Part shown: positions 46,238 through 55,106 of the stretch, one piece after another
How positions within the stretch are numbered: the first letter of the stretch is position 1
Layout: each line of letters begins with the position of its first letter
Assembly (NCBI GenBank): GCA_027492545.1
Contig: JAPUEL010000025.1
Location: 22,663-86,662 of the forward strand
DNA from: Propionibacteriaceae bacterium
GTDB lineage: Bacteria; Actinomycetota; Actinomycetes; Propionibacteriales; Propionibacteriaceae
Direction of reading: 5' to 3'
Length of the DNA: 64,000 nucleotides
Position numbers and translations under genes: made by a program
The notes under the pieces: generated by a model
Told to the model about the DNA's origin: nothing
What the model saw: the letters and a program-made list of their open reading frames with translations, nothing else
Databases searched by the model: none

Positions 46238-48708
46238 CCCTCACCCTTCCCGCCCTCGCCCCCGTCGCGCGCCGCGAGCTGCACGACGGCTGGAGCCTCA
46301 CCGCCGGCGCGGGGCCCGCGCCGGCCGAGGTGGCCGGCCGGAGCTTCCCCGCCACCGTGCCCGGGTGCGTCCACGTGGATCTGCTCGACGCCGGCGCCAT
46401 CACGGACCCGTACCTCGACAACAACGAGGCAGCCACGGCGTGGATCGGGCTGACCGACTGGGTGTACTCGACCTCCTTCGAGTGGCGCCCGGACGGCCAC
46501 ACGCGCCACGACCTCGCCTTCGACGGCCTCGACACCGTGGCCACCGTCCGCCTCAACGGCGCCGTGGTGCTGGAGAGCGCCAATCAGCACCGCTCCTACC
46601 GGGTGGACGTCCGCGAGCACCTCGTCGACGGCGCCAACACCCTGGAGGTGTCGTTCCGGGCCCCCGTGCGGTGGGCGAACGAACGCAGCATGGAGTACGG
46701 CCCCCGGCCGCGCCCCTACCCGCACCCGTACGAGGCCATCCGCAAGTCCGCGTGCAGCTTCGGCTGGGACTGGGGGATCGCCACGTTCACCTCAGGCATC
46801 TGGCGCGCCGTGCGGCTGGAGTCCTGGTCAATTGCCCGGATCGCCGAGGTGGGCCTCGCCGCGACACCCGTCGCCGACGGTGGGCGCGTCGACGCCACGG
46901 TGCTCCTCCAGCGCGACACCGACGGCGACCTCGCCGTCGCGCTGGAGGCCGCCGGGGCGCGGGCCGAGGCCGTCGTTCCCGCGGCGGCGGACCGGGTCGT
47001 CGTCGCCCTCGACCTCCCGGAGGTGGAGCTGTGGTGGCCGGTGGGCCACGGCGGGCAGGCCCTCTACGACGTCCGGGTGTCGCTGAGCTCCGACGGGCAC
47101 CCCCTCGACCAGGCGGCCCGCCGCGTCGGGTTCCGCACCGTCGAGTGGGACACCGCCCCCGACGACGCCGGGCACCCCTTCACCCTGCTGGTCAACGGCC
47201 GGAGGATCTTCGTCAAGGGCGCCAACTGGATCCCCGACGATGCCCTCACCGTCCGCGTGGACCGCGCCCGCTACGAGCGGCGCCTCCGCCAGGCCGTGGC
47301 CGGCAACCTCAACCTGATGCGGGTCTGGGGCGGCGGTATCTACGAGTCCGAGGACTTCTACGATCTGTGCGACGAGCTGGGCCTGCTCAGCTGGCAGGAC
47401 TTCCTCTTCGCCTGCGCCGCATACCCCGAGGAGGAGCCCCTGCGCTCCGAGATCGAGGCGGAGGCCCGCGAGCAGATCGTCCGGCTGGCCACCCACCCGT
47501 CGATGGTGCTGCTCACCGGCAACAACGAGAACGTGTGGGGCTACGAGGACTGGGGCTGGAAGACCTCCCTCGACGGCCAGACCTGGGGCGCCTACTACTA
47601 CTTCGAGCTGTTCCCCTCGCTCGTGGCCGAGCTCGCCCCGCAGCTGACCTACAGCCATGCCAGCCCGTTCAGCCCGAACGGCGCCCACCCCAACGCCGAG
47701 CCGCATGGCACCATGCACCTCTGGGAGCAGTGGAACCGGCAGGACTACCTCACCTACCGCGACCATCGGCCCCGCTTCGTCTCCGAGTTCGGCTGGCAGG
47801 GCCCGGCGGCGTGGACGACGATGCGCCGCGCCGTCTCCGACGAGCCGCTGACCCCCGAGTCGCCCGGCATGATCATCCACCAGAAGGCGATGGAGGGGAA
47901 CGCCAAGCTCACCAACGGGCTGCTGCCGCACTTCCGGCTGCCGCGCACCATGGACGCGTGGCACTGGGCTATGCAGCTCAACCAGGCGCACGCCGTCGGC
48001 TTCGCGCTGGACCACTTCCGCTCGCTGGCCCCGCACTGCATGGGGGCCGTGGTGTGGCAGCTCAACGACTGCTGGCCCGTCACCTCGTGGGCGGCCATCG
48101 ACGGCGACGAGCGGCTGAAGCCGCTGTGGTACGCCATGAAGCACTCGTTCGCCCCGCGCGTGGTGACGGTCCAGCCTCGCGACGGTGGGCTGGCCGCGGT
48201 GCTCGGCAACGACACCGCCGACGCCTGGACCGGGCAGCTGATCCTGCGCAGGCTCGGCCTCGACGGGTCTCTGCTGGCCGAAGAGACCCACGCGTTCGAG
48301 GTGCCCGCCTGGGCCACCGCGACGGTCGAGATCCCCACGGCGCTGAGCACGCCCGGGGACGCGGCAGGTGAACTGCTCGCGGCCACCGTCGAGGGCACCG
48401 GAGAGCGGGGGTTGTGGTTCTACGCCGAGCCTCGCGACTCCCGCCTGGCTCCCGCCGAGCTGGACGTCGCGGTCACGTCCGTCGACGGCGGCAGCCGGGT
48501 GCGGGTCACGGTCCGGACCCTGGCCCGCGACGTCACCCTGCTGGTGGACAAGGTGGACCCGGACGCGGTGGTCGACGACGCGCTCGTCACGTTGCTGCCG
48601 GGGGAGTCCGTCGTCTTCGTCGTGACCCACGGCGACGACGTGGACCCGGCCCGGTTCGGCGACGCGGACGTCCTGCGCACCGCCAACGAGCTCGTGGCTG
48701 GCGCATGA
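46234..48708 (+). CDS. GH2 beta-mannosidase
   Basis: This 824-residue GH2 enzyme should release mannose from the non-reducing end of beta-1,4-manno-oligosaccharides. The N-terminal jelly-roll domain shows GWSLTAG and the mannosidase-typical NRSMEYG-like segment ANERSMEYGPRPRPYPHPYE, then SFGWDWG. The acid/base is Glu432 in GNNENVWGYEDW and the nucleophile is Glu518 in FVSEFGWQ. There is no signal peptide, so the substrate must be imported first. The GTG start at 46234 overlaps the permease stop and is preceded by AGGAG. The gene overlaps the GH113 gene by 4 nt. Confidence 0.93.
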   Translation: MTLTLPALAPVARRELHDGWSLTAGAGPAPAEVAGRSFPATVPGCVHVDLLDAGAITDPYLDNNEAATAWIGLTDWVYSTSFEWRPDGHTRHDLAFDGLDTVATVRLNGAVVLESANQHRSYRVDVREHLVDGANTLEVSFRAPVRWANERSMEYGPRPRPYPHPYEAIRKSACSFGWDWGIATFTSGIWRAVRLESWSIARIAEVGLAATPVADGGRVDATVLLQRDTDGDLAVALEAAGARAEAVVPAAADRVVVALDLPEVELWWPVGHGGQALYDVRVSLSSDGHPLDQAARRVGFRTVEWDTAPDDAGHPFTLLVNGRRIFVKGANWIPDDALTVRVDRARYERRLRQAVAGNLNLMRVWGGGIYESEDFYDLCDELGLLSWQDFLFACAAYPEEEPLRSEIEAEAREQIVRLATHPSMVLLTGNNENVWGYEDWGWKTSLDGQTWGAYYYFELFPSLVAELAPQLTYSHASPFSPNGAHPNAEPHGTMHLWEQWNRQDYLTYRDHRPRFVSEFGWQGPAAWTTMRRAVSDEPLTPESPGMIIHQKAMEGNAKLTNGLLPHFRLPRTMDAWHWAMQLNQAHAVGFALDHFRSLAPHCMGAVVWQLNDCWPVTSWAAIDGDERLKPLWYAMKHSFAPRVVTVQPRDGGLAAVLGNDTADAWTGQLILRRLGLDGSLLAEETHAFEVPAWATATVEIPTALSTPGDAAGELLAATVEGTGERGLWFYAEPRDSRLAPAELDVAVTSVDGGSRVRVTVRTLARDVTLLVDKVDPDAVVDDALVTLLPGESVVFVVTHGDDVDPARFGDADVLRTANELVAGA

Positions 48709-49673
48709 GCAGCGACGTCGTCGCCCAGCTCGAGCCGTACGTGGCAGGGATGACGTGGGGGTGGACCGGCGTGCGCGGCACCTGGGCCACCCCCGCCGCC
48801 GCCGAGTCCATGCGGGCCATGGCCGACCACGGCGTGACCTGGACCGCCATCGCCTACGCGGCCCTCCAGGAGACGCCGTTCTCCACCGACATCGCGTTCG
48901 ACCGTGAGCCGACGGTCACCGACGAGGAGATCGTCTGGGCCGTCCGCGAGGCGAAGTCGCTCGGCATAAAGGTGTGCCTCAAGCCGGTGGTGAACGTGGC
49001 CGACGGCACCTGGCGTGCGCACATCGGCTTCTTCGACTGGGACGTGCCCGGCGAGCCGTCGTGGACCCAGTGGTTCGCGTCCTACCGCGAGTTCATCCTG
49101 CACGCCGCCCGGATCGCGGAGGCGGAGGGCTGCGAGATGCTCTGCGTGGGCTGCGAGATGGTGCGCGCGGACGGCCAGGACGCCCACTGGCGCGCCCTGA
49201 TCGCCGACGTCCGCGCGGTCTACTCGGGGCTGGTCACCTACAACTGCGACAAGTATCAGGAAGACCGCCTCACCTGGTGGGACGCCGTCGACGTGATCAG
49301 CTCCAGCGGCTACTACCCGATCGACTCGTGGCAGCAGCAACTCGACCGGATCGAGCGGGTCGTCGAGCGCGAGGGCAGGCCCTTCTTCTTCATGGAGGCG
49401 GGCTGCCCCTCGCGGGAGGGCTCGGCCCGGCTCCCCAACGACTGGAACCTCGTGGGCCCGCCGTCGGGCGAGGAGCAGCTCACCTACTACCGGGCGATGT
49501 TCGACGCGTGCGACGCCCGGGCTTGGGTGCGCGGCCTGATGCTCTGGGACTGGCCCGCCGACCTGTACCCGGCCTCCGACGCCGCCGCCAACGACGACTA
49601 CTGCCCCTACGGCAAACCCGCCGGCGAGCTGATGCAGGCCCGCTACTTCAGGAAGGCCGGGCGTCGTGAGTGA
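48705..49673 (+). CDS. GH113-like endo-beta-mannanase
   Basis: This 322-residue TIM-barrel hydrolase matches the GH113 beta-mannanase pattern. It begins with GMTWGWTGVRGTWATP and carries likely catalytic residues Glu151 in CVGCEMVRAD and Glu231 in FFFMEAGCPS. The barrel continues with ISSSGYYPID and LMLWDWPADLY. No signal peptide is present, so it would trim imported manno-oligosaccharides rather than attack polymer outside the cell. The ATG overlaps the beta-mannosidase stop. Related clan A families cannot be fully excluded, but the gene context (GH2 mannosidase, ManA) supports mannan. Confidence 0.82.
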   Translation: MSSDVVAQLEPYVAGMTWGWTGVRGTWATPAAAESMRAMADHGVTWTAIAYAALQETPFSTDIAFDREPTVTDEEIVWAVREAKSLGIKVCLKPVVNVADGTWRAHIGFFDWDVPGEPSWTQWFASYREFILHAARIAEAEGCEMLCVGCEMVRADGQDAHWRALIADVRAVYSGLVTYNCDKYQEDRLTWWDAVDVISSSGYYPIDSWQQQLDRIERVVEREGRPFFFMEAGCPSREGSARLPNDWNLVGPPSGEEQLTYYRAMFDACDARAWVRGLMLWDWPADLYPASDAAANDDYCPYGKPAGELMQARYFRKAGRRE

Positions 49674-50619
49674 CGGCGAGGTTCTGCTGGCTGTCGATGC
49701 CGGGCAGAGCGGCGCCAAGGTCCGCGTCCTCGCCGGGGGCGAGCCCGCCTGGGACGCCACCCTCGACGGGGTGCGCACCAGCATCCCGCTGCTGCCGCAA
49801 CTGGCGCGGACGGCCCGTGAGGCGCAGCGCTTGAGCGGGTTCGAGGCCCGGACCGTCGCGTTCGGGATCTCCGGCTGGACCGGCACGGACCCGTCGGCGA
49901 GGGACCTGCTGGCGCAGCTCGCCGGCGACGGGATCAGGCGGCTGCTGCTCGCCCATGACTCCGTCACCTCCTTCCTCGGCGCGCTGGGGGACCGGCGCGG
50001 CGCCGTCGTGGCGGCCGGGACCGGGGCGGTGACCATCGCCGTCGGGTCCTCCCAGGTGGCGCGGATCGACGGCTGGGGCTACTCGATGGGCGACGCGGGG
50101 AGTGCGTACTGGATCGGCAACGAGGCGCTGCAGGCCGTCATGCGGGCGCATGACGGTCGTGGGCCGGCGACGGCACTGACCGATGTGGTCGCCGGCTGCT
50201 GGCCGGACCTGGAGGCGGCCTACGTCACCCTGCAGGCCGACCCCGGCCGGGTGCGGCTCGTGGCGTCCTTCGCGGAACCGACGGCGAGGATGGCCGGCAG
50301 CGATGCGGTGGCCCACGGCATCTGCCGTCGGGCGGCCCGCGAGCTGGCGCACTCGGCGGTCACCGGCCTGCTGCGGGTCGGCGAGCCGGGCACCGACGGC
50401 TCGGGACTGGCCGTCGCCGGCATGGGCGGCGTCTTCCGGAGCGAGCTGATCGCCGAGCGTTTCCGGCATCACGTGCTGGAGGAGCTGCCCGCCGCTGCCG
50501 TGGTCTCGCCGGTAGGGGCAGGCGTCGACGGGGCCTCGCTGCTGGCGGGGCTGGAGGCGGGCCATCCGTTGTGTCCGCTGGTCGACGAGGCTGAGGAGGT
50601 GTCGGCGTGGGTGCGGTGA
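49666..50619 (+). CDS. BadF/BcrA-family sugar kinase (candidate mannose kinase)
   Basis: This 317-residue ASKHA-fold kinase of the BadF/BadG/BcrA/BcrD family is related to N-acetylglucosamine kinases. Its phosphate-binding loops are LLAVDAGQSGAKVRVL, LLAHDSVTSFLGAL, VVAAGTGAVTIAVG and GDAGSAYWIG; the adenosine motif is VAGMGGVFRSELI. It has no Cys cluster typical of benzoyl-CoA reductase activators, so a sugar substrate is expected. It sits between mannan hydrolases and mannose-6-phosphate isomerase, so phosphorylation of mannose is the simplest proposal (inferred). The GTG at 49666 is preceded by AGGAAGG and overlaps the previous gene by 8 nt. Confidence 0.85.
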   Translation: MSDGEVLLAVDAGQSGAKVRVLAGGEPAWDATLDGVRTSIPLLPQLARTAREAQRLSGFEARTVAFGISGWTGTDPSARDLLAQLAGDGIRRLLLAHDSVTSFLGALGDRRGAVVAAGTGAVTIAVGSSQVARIDGWGYSMGDAGSAYWIGNEALQAVMRAHDGRGPATALTDVVAGCWPDLEAAYVTLQADPGRVRLVASFAEPTARMAGSDAVAHGICRRAARELAHSAVTGLLRVGEPGTDGSGLAVAGMGGVFRSELIAERFRHHVLEELPAAAVVSPVGAGVDGASLLAGLEAGHPLCPLVDEAEEVSAWVR

Positions 50620-51827
50620 GCGTGGTTCCGGTCGTCAATACACCGCGCGATTACGCATGGGGTGTCCGAGACGGCATCTCGCAACTCTTCGGCTGGGTGC
50701 GCACGGGGCGCCCCGAAGCGGAGCTGTGGTTGGGCGCCCACGAGGCGAGCCCGAGCCGGGCCGCCGTCCCCGCGCCGTGGGCGGACCTGGCCGAGTGGCA
50801 GCGTCAGGCGGGCCGACAGTTGCCGTTCCTGCTGAAGGTGCTGGCCGCCGAGAGCCCGTTGTCGCTGCAGGCACACCCCACCGTCGAGCAGGCACGCGAG
50901 GGCTTCCGGCGTGAGGAGGGGCAGGGCGTGCCGCTCTCGTGGCCGACGCGCAACTACAAGGATCCCCACGCCAAGCCGGAGATGATCGTCGCCCTGAAGG
51001 ACGGTTTCCAGGCGCTGTGCGGGTTCAGGCGGCTGGGGGAGTCGGTGGCCGATGTCGCGGCGCTGGCCGAGGCCGCCGTGGATCCGGCGCCGTTCCGTAC
51101 GTGGTTGTCGCTCCTGACCGACGATCGCGAACCCGACGGGGCCGAGGGCGTGCGGTTGGGCGCCCAGGTTCCGCAAAAGTCGGGCGCGCCCGGGCTGCGT
51201 CGGAGCGTGTCGTGGCTGCTGGGAGGATCGGACGAGGTGTCGCGGCTTGTCACGGCGCTGCCGTCGGCCGCGGATGCTCTCCCCGGACGCGCACGGGGGC
51301 TCGTCCAGCTGCTGAGCGCCCGCTACCCGGGCGACGCCGGGGCGGCGGTGGCGCTGCTGCTCAACCACGTCGAGTTGTCCTCGGGCGAGGCGTTGTGGCT
51401 GCCGGCCGGCAACATCCACGCGTACCTCTCCGGGGTGGGCGTAGAGCTGATGGGGCCCAGCGACAACGTTCTGCGCGGCGGGCTCACGCCGAAGCACGTG
51501 GACGTTCCGGAGCTGCTGCGGGTGCTGGACTTTCACGCCGGGCCGGTGCCGTTGCTCGCCGCAGAGGAGGTGGGCGCGGGCGTGCGTGCCTATGTGCCGC
51601 CCACCTCGGACCCGGCGACGTTCGAGCTCCGCGAGGTGACGGGAGACGCTTCGGTCGCGACGGGGTCCGCGTCGATCGTCGTGGTGGTGGACGGGTGTTT
51701 CAGGGTGAACGTGGCAGGGGAGAACGCGTCAGTCGGTCCGGGTGACGCCTTCTTCGTCTCGGGCCCCGCGGGGCTGGACTTCTCAGGCCGCGGTCGCGCC
51801 TTCATCGCCTCGGCCGAGGCTGGGTAG
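50607..51827 (+). CDS. manA: Mannose-6-phosphate isomerase, class I
   Basis: This 406-residue zinc-dependent type I phosphomannose isomerase interconverts mannose-6-phosphate and fructose-6-phosphate. The family N-terminus DYAWG is followed by ELWLGAHEASPS, the zinc ligands in LSLQAHPT and KPEMIVAL, and the catalytic region LPAGNIHAYLSGVGVELMGP with SDNVLRGGLTPKH. The GTG at 50607 follows GAGGAGG by 7 nt and overlaps the kinase gene by 13 nt. It finishes the route from galactomannan oligosaccharides to glycolysis and is the last gene of the operon. Confidence 0.95.
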   Translation: MGAVSVVPVVNTPRDYAWGVRDGISQLFGWVRTGRPEAELWLGAHEASPSRAAVPAPWADLAEWQRQAGRQLPFLLKVLAAESPLSLQAHPTVEQAREGFRREEGQGVPLSWPTRNYKDPHAKPEMIVALKDGFQALCGFRRLGESVADVAALAEAAVDPAPFRTWLSLLTDDREPDGAEGVRLGAQVPQKSGAPGLRRSVSWLLGGSDEVSRLVTALPSAADALPGRARGLVQLLSARYPGDAGAAVALLLNHVELSSGEALWLPAGNIHAYLSGVGVELMGPSDNVLRGGLTPKHVDVPELLRVLDFHAGPVPLLAAEEVGAGVRAYVPPTSDPATFELREVTGDASVATGSASIVVVVDGCFRVNVAGENASVGPGDAFFVSGPAGLDFSGRGRAFIASAEAG

Positions 51828-51889
51828 TCCCATTGGAGAGGCGCGAGCCTGACATCGGCGTCTGGGTCGGGTTCCGCGGCCCTTCCGCG

Positions 51890-52095
51890 GGCTGAGGTGT
51901 GAGGAGCGCAGCGACGAGCCTCGAAGACTGAAGAACGTGCGCTGACTAGGTCACTTTCCTGAGGCTTCGAGGCCGCTGCGCGGCACCTCAGCCAGCGGGG
52001 TGGGCCGCTGCGCGGCACCTCAGCCAACGGAGATCCGTTGGTTGAGCCGGGCCGTGAGGAGCTTCAGCGACGCGCGCCCGCGTCGACACCCTCCC
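51890..52095. repeat. Second copy of the dispersed palindromic repeat, inverted
   Basis: The gap between the convergent manA and HNH genes is filled by blocks of the same family as 11097-11427 but in the opposite orientation. It includes a GAGGCTTCGAGG block, a 24-bp direct duplication (51971-51994 and 52003-52026), a perfect hairpin CCAACGGA-GA-TCCGTTGG (52024-52041) and a tail containing TTGAGCCGGGCC and GCGTCGACACCC. The hairpins could also terminate transcription from both sides. Confidence 0.8.
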
Positions 52096-52104
52096 GTACC
52101 CGGT

Positions 52105-53571
52105 TCATGGACTCTGGGGGGTTCCCCAGATGGCGGAGGAACGTTCGATCAGCTCGTCGAGGCTGTATTCGGCGTACTTGTCGCGCGCGTCGCGGGTGTC
52201 CGGGTCCGGCGGTTCCGGGTCCCAGCCTGGGGGACCGGGGTCGTGTGGGCAGGGTGGTGCCGCTGGCTGGAGGTTGAGTTGTTGAAGTCGGTGGCGTTGG
52301 TGCTGCCTGGGTCGTCGGGCGGGGTCGATGTGGCGGGGTGGGGTGAACCACGGCTGGCCGGTGGCGTCGTCGAGGTGGACCCGCCACTGCGACTCCTCGG
52401 ACTGCAACGGATCAGGCTCTAGCAACCGATGATGGAATGGGCACAGCAAAACGCCGTTGGCTAGGCATGTTGCCCCGCCCTGCCACCAGGGGATGATGTG
52501 ATGCGCCTCACACGCGGCCGGGGCGGCGGCGCAGCCGGGGAACACGCACCCCTGGTCCCGCTGCAGCAGTGCGGCGCGGAGGGCGGGGGTGAACAGGCGG
52601 TGGGTGCGGCCCACGTCGAGCGGCCGCGAGGCGGTGCCGAGCACCATGGGGATCAGGCCGGCGTCGCAGGCCATCCGGCGTGCCTCCGCGGCGGACAGCC
52701 CGTCGACGCTGGTCGTGCCGAGCACGCTCACCGATCCGACGCCGGTGACCAGGGTGTCGTAGTCCAGGGTGAGGTGGATCTGCGGCCGGTCCACCCCATG
52801 CGACGGCAGCGTCCCGCCGCCGGCGGCGTGCTGGATCAGCAGCACCAGGGCATCCGCCCGGCGAGCATCCCTGCTCGGCGCCTCGCCAGTGTGGGCGTAG
52901 GCCGACGCGGGGGGCATCAACGCATCCAACTGCGCCGACAACAACGCGGCATCCGCCACCGGCAACTGGCCGGTGATGCGCATGGAGCCGTGGTGGTCCG
53001 GGGCGAGGCGCAGGAACCGGTTCCGGTGCGCGGCGCGCTCCTCGCGGGCGAGGCGTTTCGCGTCGTCGGCGTCGGCGCGGTCGGGGTCGATGACCTCCAG
53101 CAGGCGTGAGGCGAGGGTCCGCAGCTCGGAGGGGCCCAGCTCGTCGACCCAGGTCAGGATCTCCCTCTGGCACAGCTCCAGCTCCGCCGGGCTCAACCGG
53201 GCGGGCAGTTTCCGCAGCCCATCGGTGATCGCTTCGGCCTGCGCAGCCGAGATCAGCCCGGCCTGCAGGGCCTCCAGGATCAGCCGGAACCGTTCGGAGA
53301 GGTCGACGGCCAGCCGGATCGACGCTTTGGCCTGCGCATGGGTGTGACGGGTCGAGGAGGTGACGGCGTCGAGGACCTTGGCGGCCTCGGGCATGTACCG
53401 GACCTGGTCCAGCACGGCCAGCCGGAGCCCGGCCAGATGTGCCTCGGCCTCCGCAAGGGCCTCGAGGAAGCCGCTCACGCTTTCCGGGCCGGCGGCCGTG
53501 GCGGCGCGGGCGGAATCCCAGGCGGCAGCCATGAACTGCTGCTCCAGCTCCCACACCCCCGCGTCGTTCAT
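52105..53571 (-). CDS. HNH endonuclease-like protein, DUF222/13E12 repeat family
   Basis: This protein of 488 residues (from the ATG at 53571) is of the 13E12/REP13E12 type found in multiple copies in actinobacterial genomes. Residues about 15-330 form the helical DUF222 region. The HNH domain follows: RDQGCVFPGC, then CEAHHIIPWWQGG and NGVLLCPFHHRLLEP, with the zinc Cys pairs and the catalytic His present. A GTG at 53643 would add 24 residues. The ATG is preferred because TAATAG lies 5 nt upstream, suggesting a leaderless message. The function of the family is not established; a link to mobile DNA is often suspected. It abuts the dispersed repeat. Confidence 0.87.
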   Translation of the reverse strand: MNDAGVWELEQQFMAAAWDSARAATAAGPESVSGFLEALAEAEAHLAGLRLAVLDQVRYMPEAAKVLDAVTSSTRHTHAQAKASIRLAVDLSERFRLILEALQAGLISAAQAEAITDGLRKLPARLSPAELELCQREILTWVDELGPSELRTLASRLLEVIDPDRADADDAKRLAREERAAHRNRFLRLAPDHHGSMRITGQLPVADAALLSAQLDALMPPASAYAHTGEAPSRDARRADALVLLIQHAAGGGTLPSHGVDRPQIHLTLDYDTLVTGVGSVSVLGTTSVDGLSAAEARRMACDAGLIPMVLGTASRPLDVGRTHRLFTPALRAALLQRDQGCVFPGCAAAPAACEAHHIIPWWQGGATCLANGVLLCPFHHRLLEPDPLQSEESQWRVHLDDATGQPWFTPPRHIDPARRPRQHQRHRLQQLNLQPAAPPCPHDPGPPGWDPEPPDPDTRDARDKYAEYSLDELIERSSAIWGTPQSP

Positions 53572-53920
53572 ACGCACTATTACATCGCCCACCACCGACA
53601 GAAACGGATCCAGAACAGCCCCTCCGGCACCAACTTCGGTCACAGTTTCATAAACGCTTCGCTGAGGTCACGGGGCCACCCGGAACCTGGCCCCACCAGG
53701 CATCTCCCAGGTCGTTCCTCGGACGGCCGCAGCCCGGCTCGTCCACCTGAGAATGTCGTCGGAACAGGTGGCGGTCCGCTCGGCCGGCCGTCAAGAAGGG
53801 GAGCGTCTCGCCTGGTCGGCTGGTCGCCCGCTGGAACTCCGCCCTGAACCTGCGTTGCGGCGCGGGCGGTCGTGACCCGCCCCGGGGAGGCGAAGCGGTG
53901 CCTGTCCGTATGCTGGCCGG

Positions 53921-54955
53921 GTGAAGACCCCCGACCCTGGCAAGCGCGTCACCATCAGCGACATCGCCGCGAAGGCCGGGGTCTCGATCGGCGCGGTCTC
54001 CTTCGCGCTCAACGGTCGCAAAGGCGTCTCCGAGAAGACCCGCGCCCGTGTCCTCAAGGTGGCCGACGAACTAGGGTGGGCCCCCACCAGCGCCGCTCGC
54101 ACACTCGCGGGCGGCGGCACGGAGACCGTCGGGTTGGTGCTTGCACGTGACCCCCACAACCTCGGCGTCGAGTCGTTCTACATGCAGTTCCTGGCCGGAC
54201 TCGAGATGGAGCTCTCACAGCGGTCCTTCAGCCTGATGCTTCAGGTGGTGCCGGACACCGCCGCCGAGATCGAGACGCTCAACCGCTGGCGCAACGCGCG
54301 CCGCGTCGACGGGGTGTTGCTGGTGGACCTGGCGCTGGACGATCCCCGAGTCGAGCTGAGCTCCCGGCCCGGTGCCCTGCCCGCGGTCGTGGTGGGGGAC
54401 CCCAGCGTCGCGGGAGGGCTGACCTCGGTGTGGACCGACGACGCGTCGTCGATGGCGTCCGCCGTTCAGCACCTGTTCGCGATGGGGCATCGACGCATCG
54501 GGCATGTCTCCGGCCTGGCCCCGCTTGCCCACACCCACATCCGCGACGAAGCGTTCCTGCGCGAGATGGAGTGGCTCGAGGGTGAGGCGCTGGTCCTGCG
54601 GACGGACTACACGATGGATTCCGGTGCCGCCGTCACGCGGGCCGCGCTGATGTCACCCCAGCCTCCGTCGGCGCTCATCTACGACAACGACGTCATGGCC
54701 GTGGCCGGGCTGTCCGTGGCCACCGAGCTTGGACGCAGCGTGCCGGAGGATCTGTCGATCGTCGCGTGGGACGACTCGCTGCTGTGCCGCCACACCATTC
54801 CCCGGCTCACGGCCTTGAGCCACGATGTGGTGAGCTTCGGCTCCCATGTGGCGCGCCGCCTGCTCGGGGTCCTCGACGGCGAGCCGTCGGCCGCGTTCCT
54901 CGACTCCACTCCGCAGCTGGTGGTCCGCGACTCGAGCCGGGCCGCCCGGCCGTAG
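53921..54955 (+). CDS. LacI-family regulator without an adjacent target operon
   Basis: This 344-residue LacI/GalR protein has the helix-turn-helix TISDIAAKAGVSIGAVSFAL and hinge PTSAARTLAGGGTET. Its effector domain contains TVGLVLARDP, VDGVLLVDLA, GHRRIGHVSGL and DNDVMAVAGL. The GTG at 53921 has no ribosome-binding site, but TATGCT lies 6 nt upstream, so the message may be leaderless. No sugar operon adjoins it: the HNH gene is divergent upstream (about 350 bp away) and a peptidoglycan-binding protein gene follows after 151 bp. Its regulon must lie elsewhere. Confidence 0.88.
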   Translation: MKTPDPGKRVTISDIAAKAGVSIGAVSFALNGRKGVSEKTRARVLKVADELGWAPTSAARTLAGGGTETVGLVLARDPHNLGVESFYMQFLAGLEMELSQRSFSLMLQVVPDTAAEIETLNRWRNARRVDGVLLVDLALDDPRVELSSRPGALPAVVVGDPSVAGGLTSVWTDDASSMASAVQHLFAMGHRRIGHVSGLAPLAHTHIRDEAFLREMEWLEGEALVLRTDYTMDSGAAVTRAALMSPQPPSALIYDNDVMAVAGLSVATELGRSVPEDLSIVAWDDSLLCRHTIPRLTALSHDVVSFGSHVARRLLGVLDGEPSAAFLDSTPQLVVRDSSRAARP

Positions 54956-55106
54956 CGGCAGGCGACAAACCGGGGTGGTGCGGCTCTTCCTGCGCATGGC
55001 TCGACACGCAGCCTCGTCGGATCAGATCCCAGTGCCGGGATGGTGACCGTGAAGCCCGGGCCGCAGGGAGCGTGTGCCATGATGCGGGAGAGTCAGGGGG
55101 GCGACG

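Noticed and set aside
46828..48630. A 600-codon open frame antisense to the beta-mannosidase gene
   Set aside because: Same GC-driven shadow effect; the plus strand carries all GH2 catalytic residues.
52105..53571. HNH gene as part of a prophage or group II intron
   Set aside because: The DUF222 layout and the absence of phage, reverse transcriptase or transposase genes point to the ordinary 13E12-type family.
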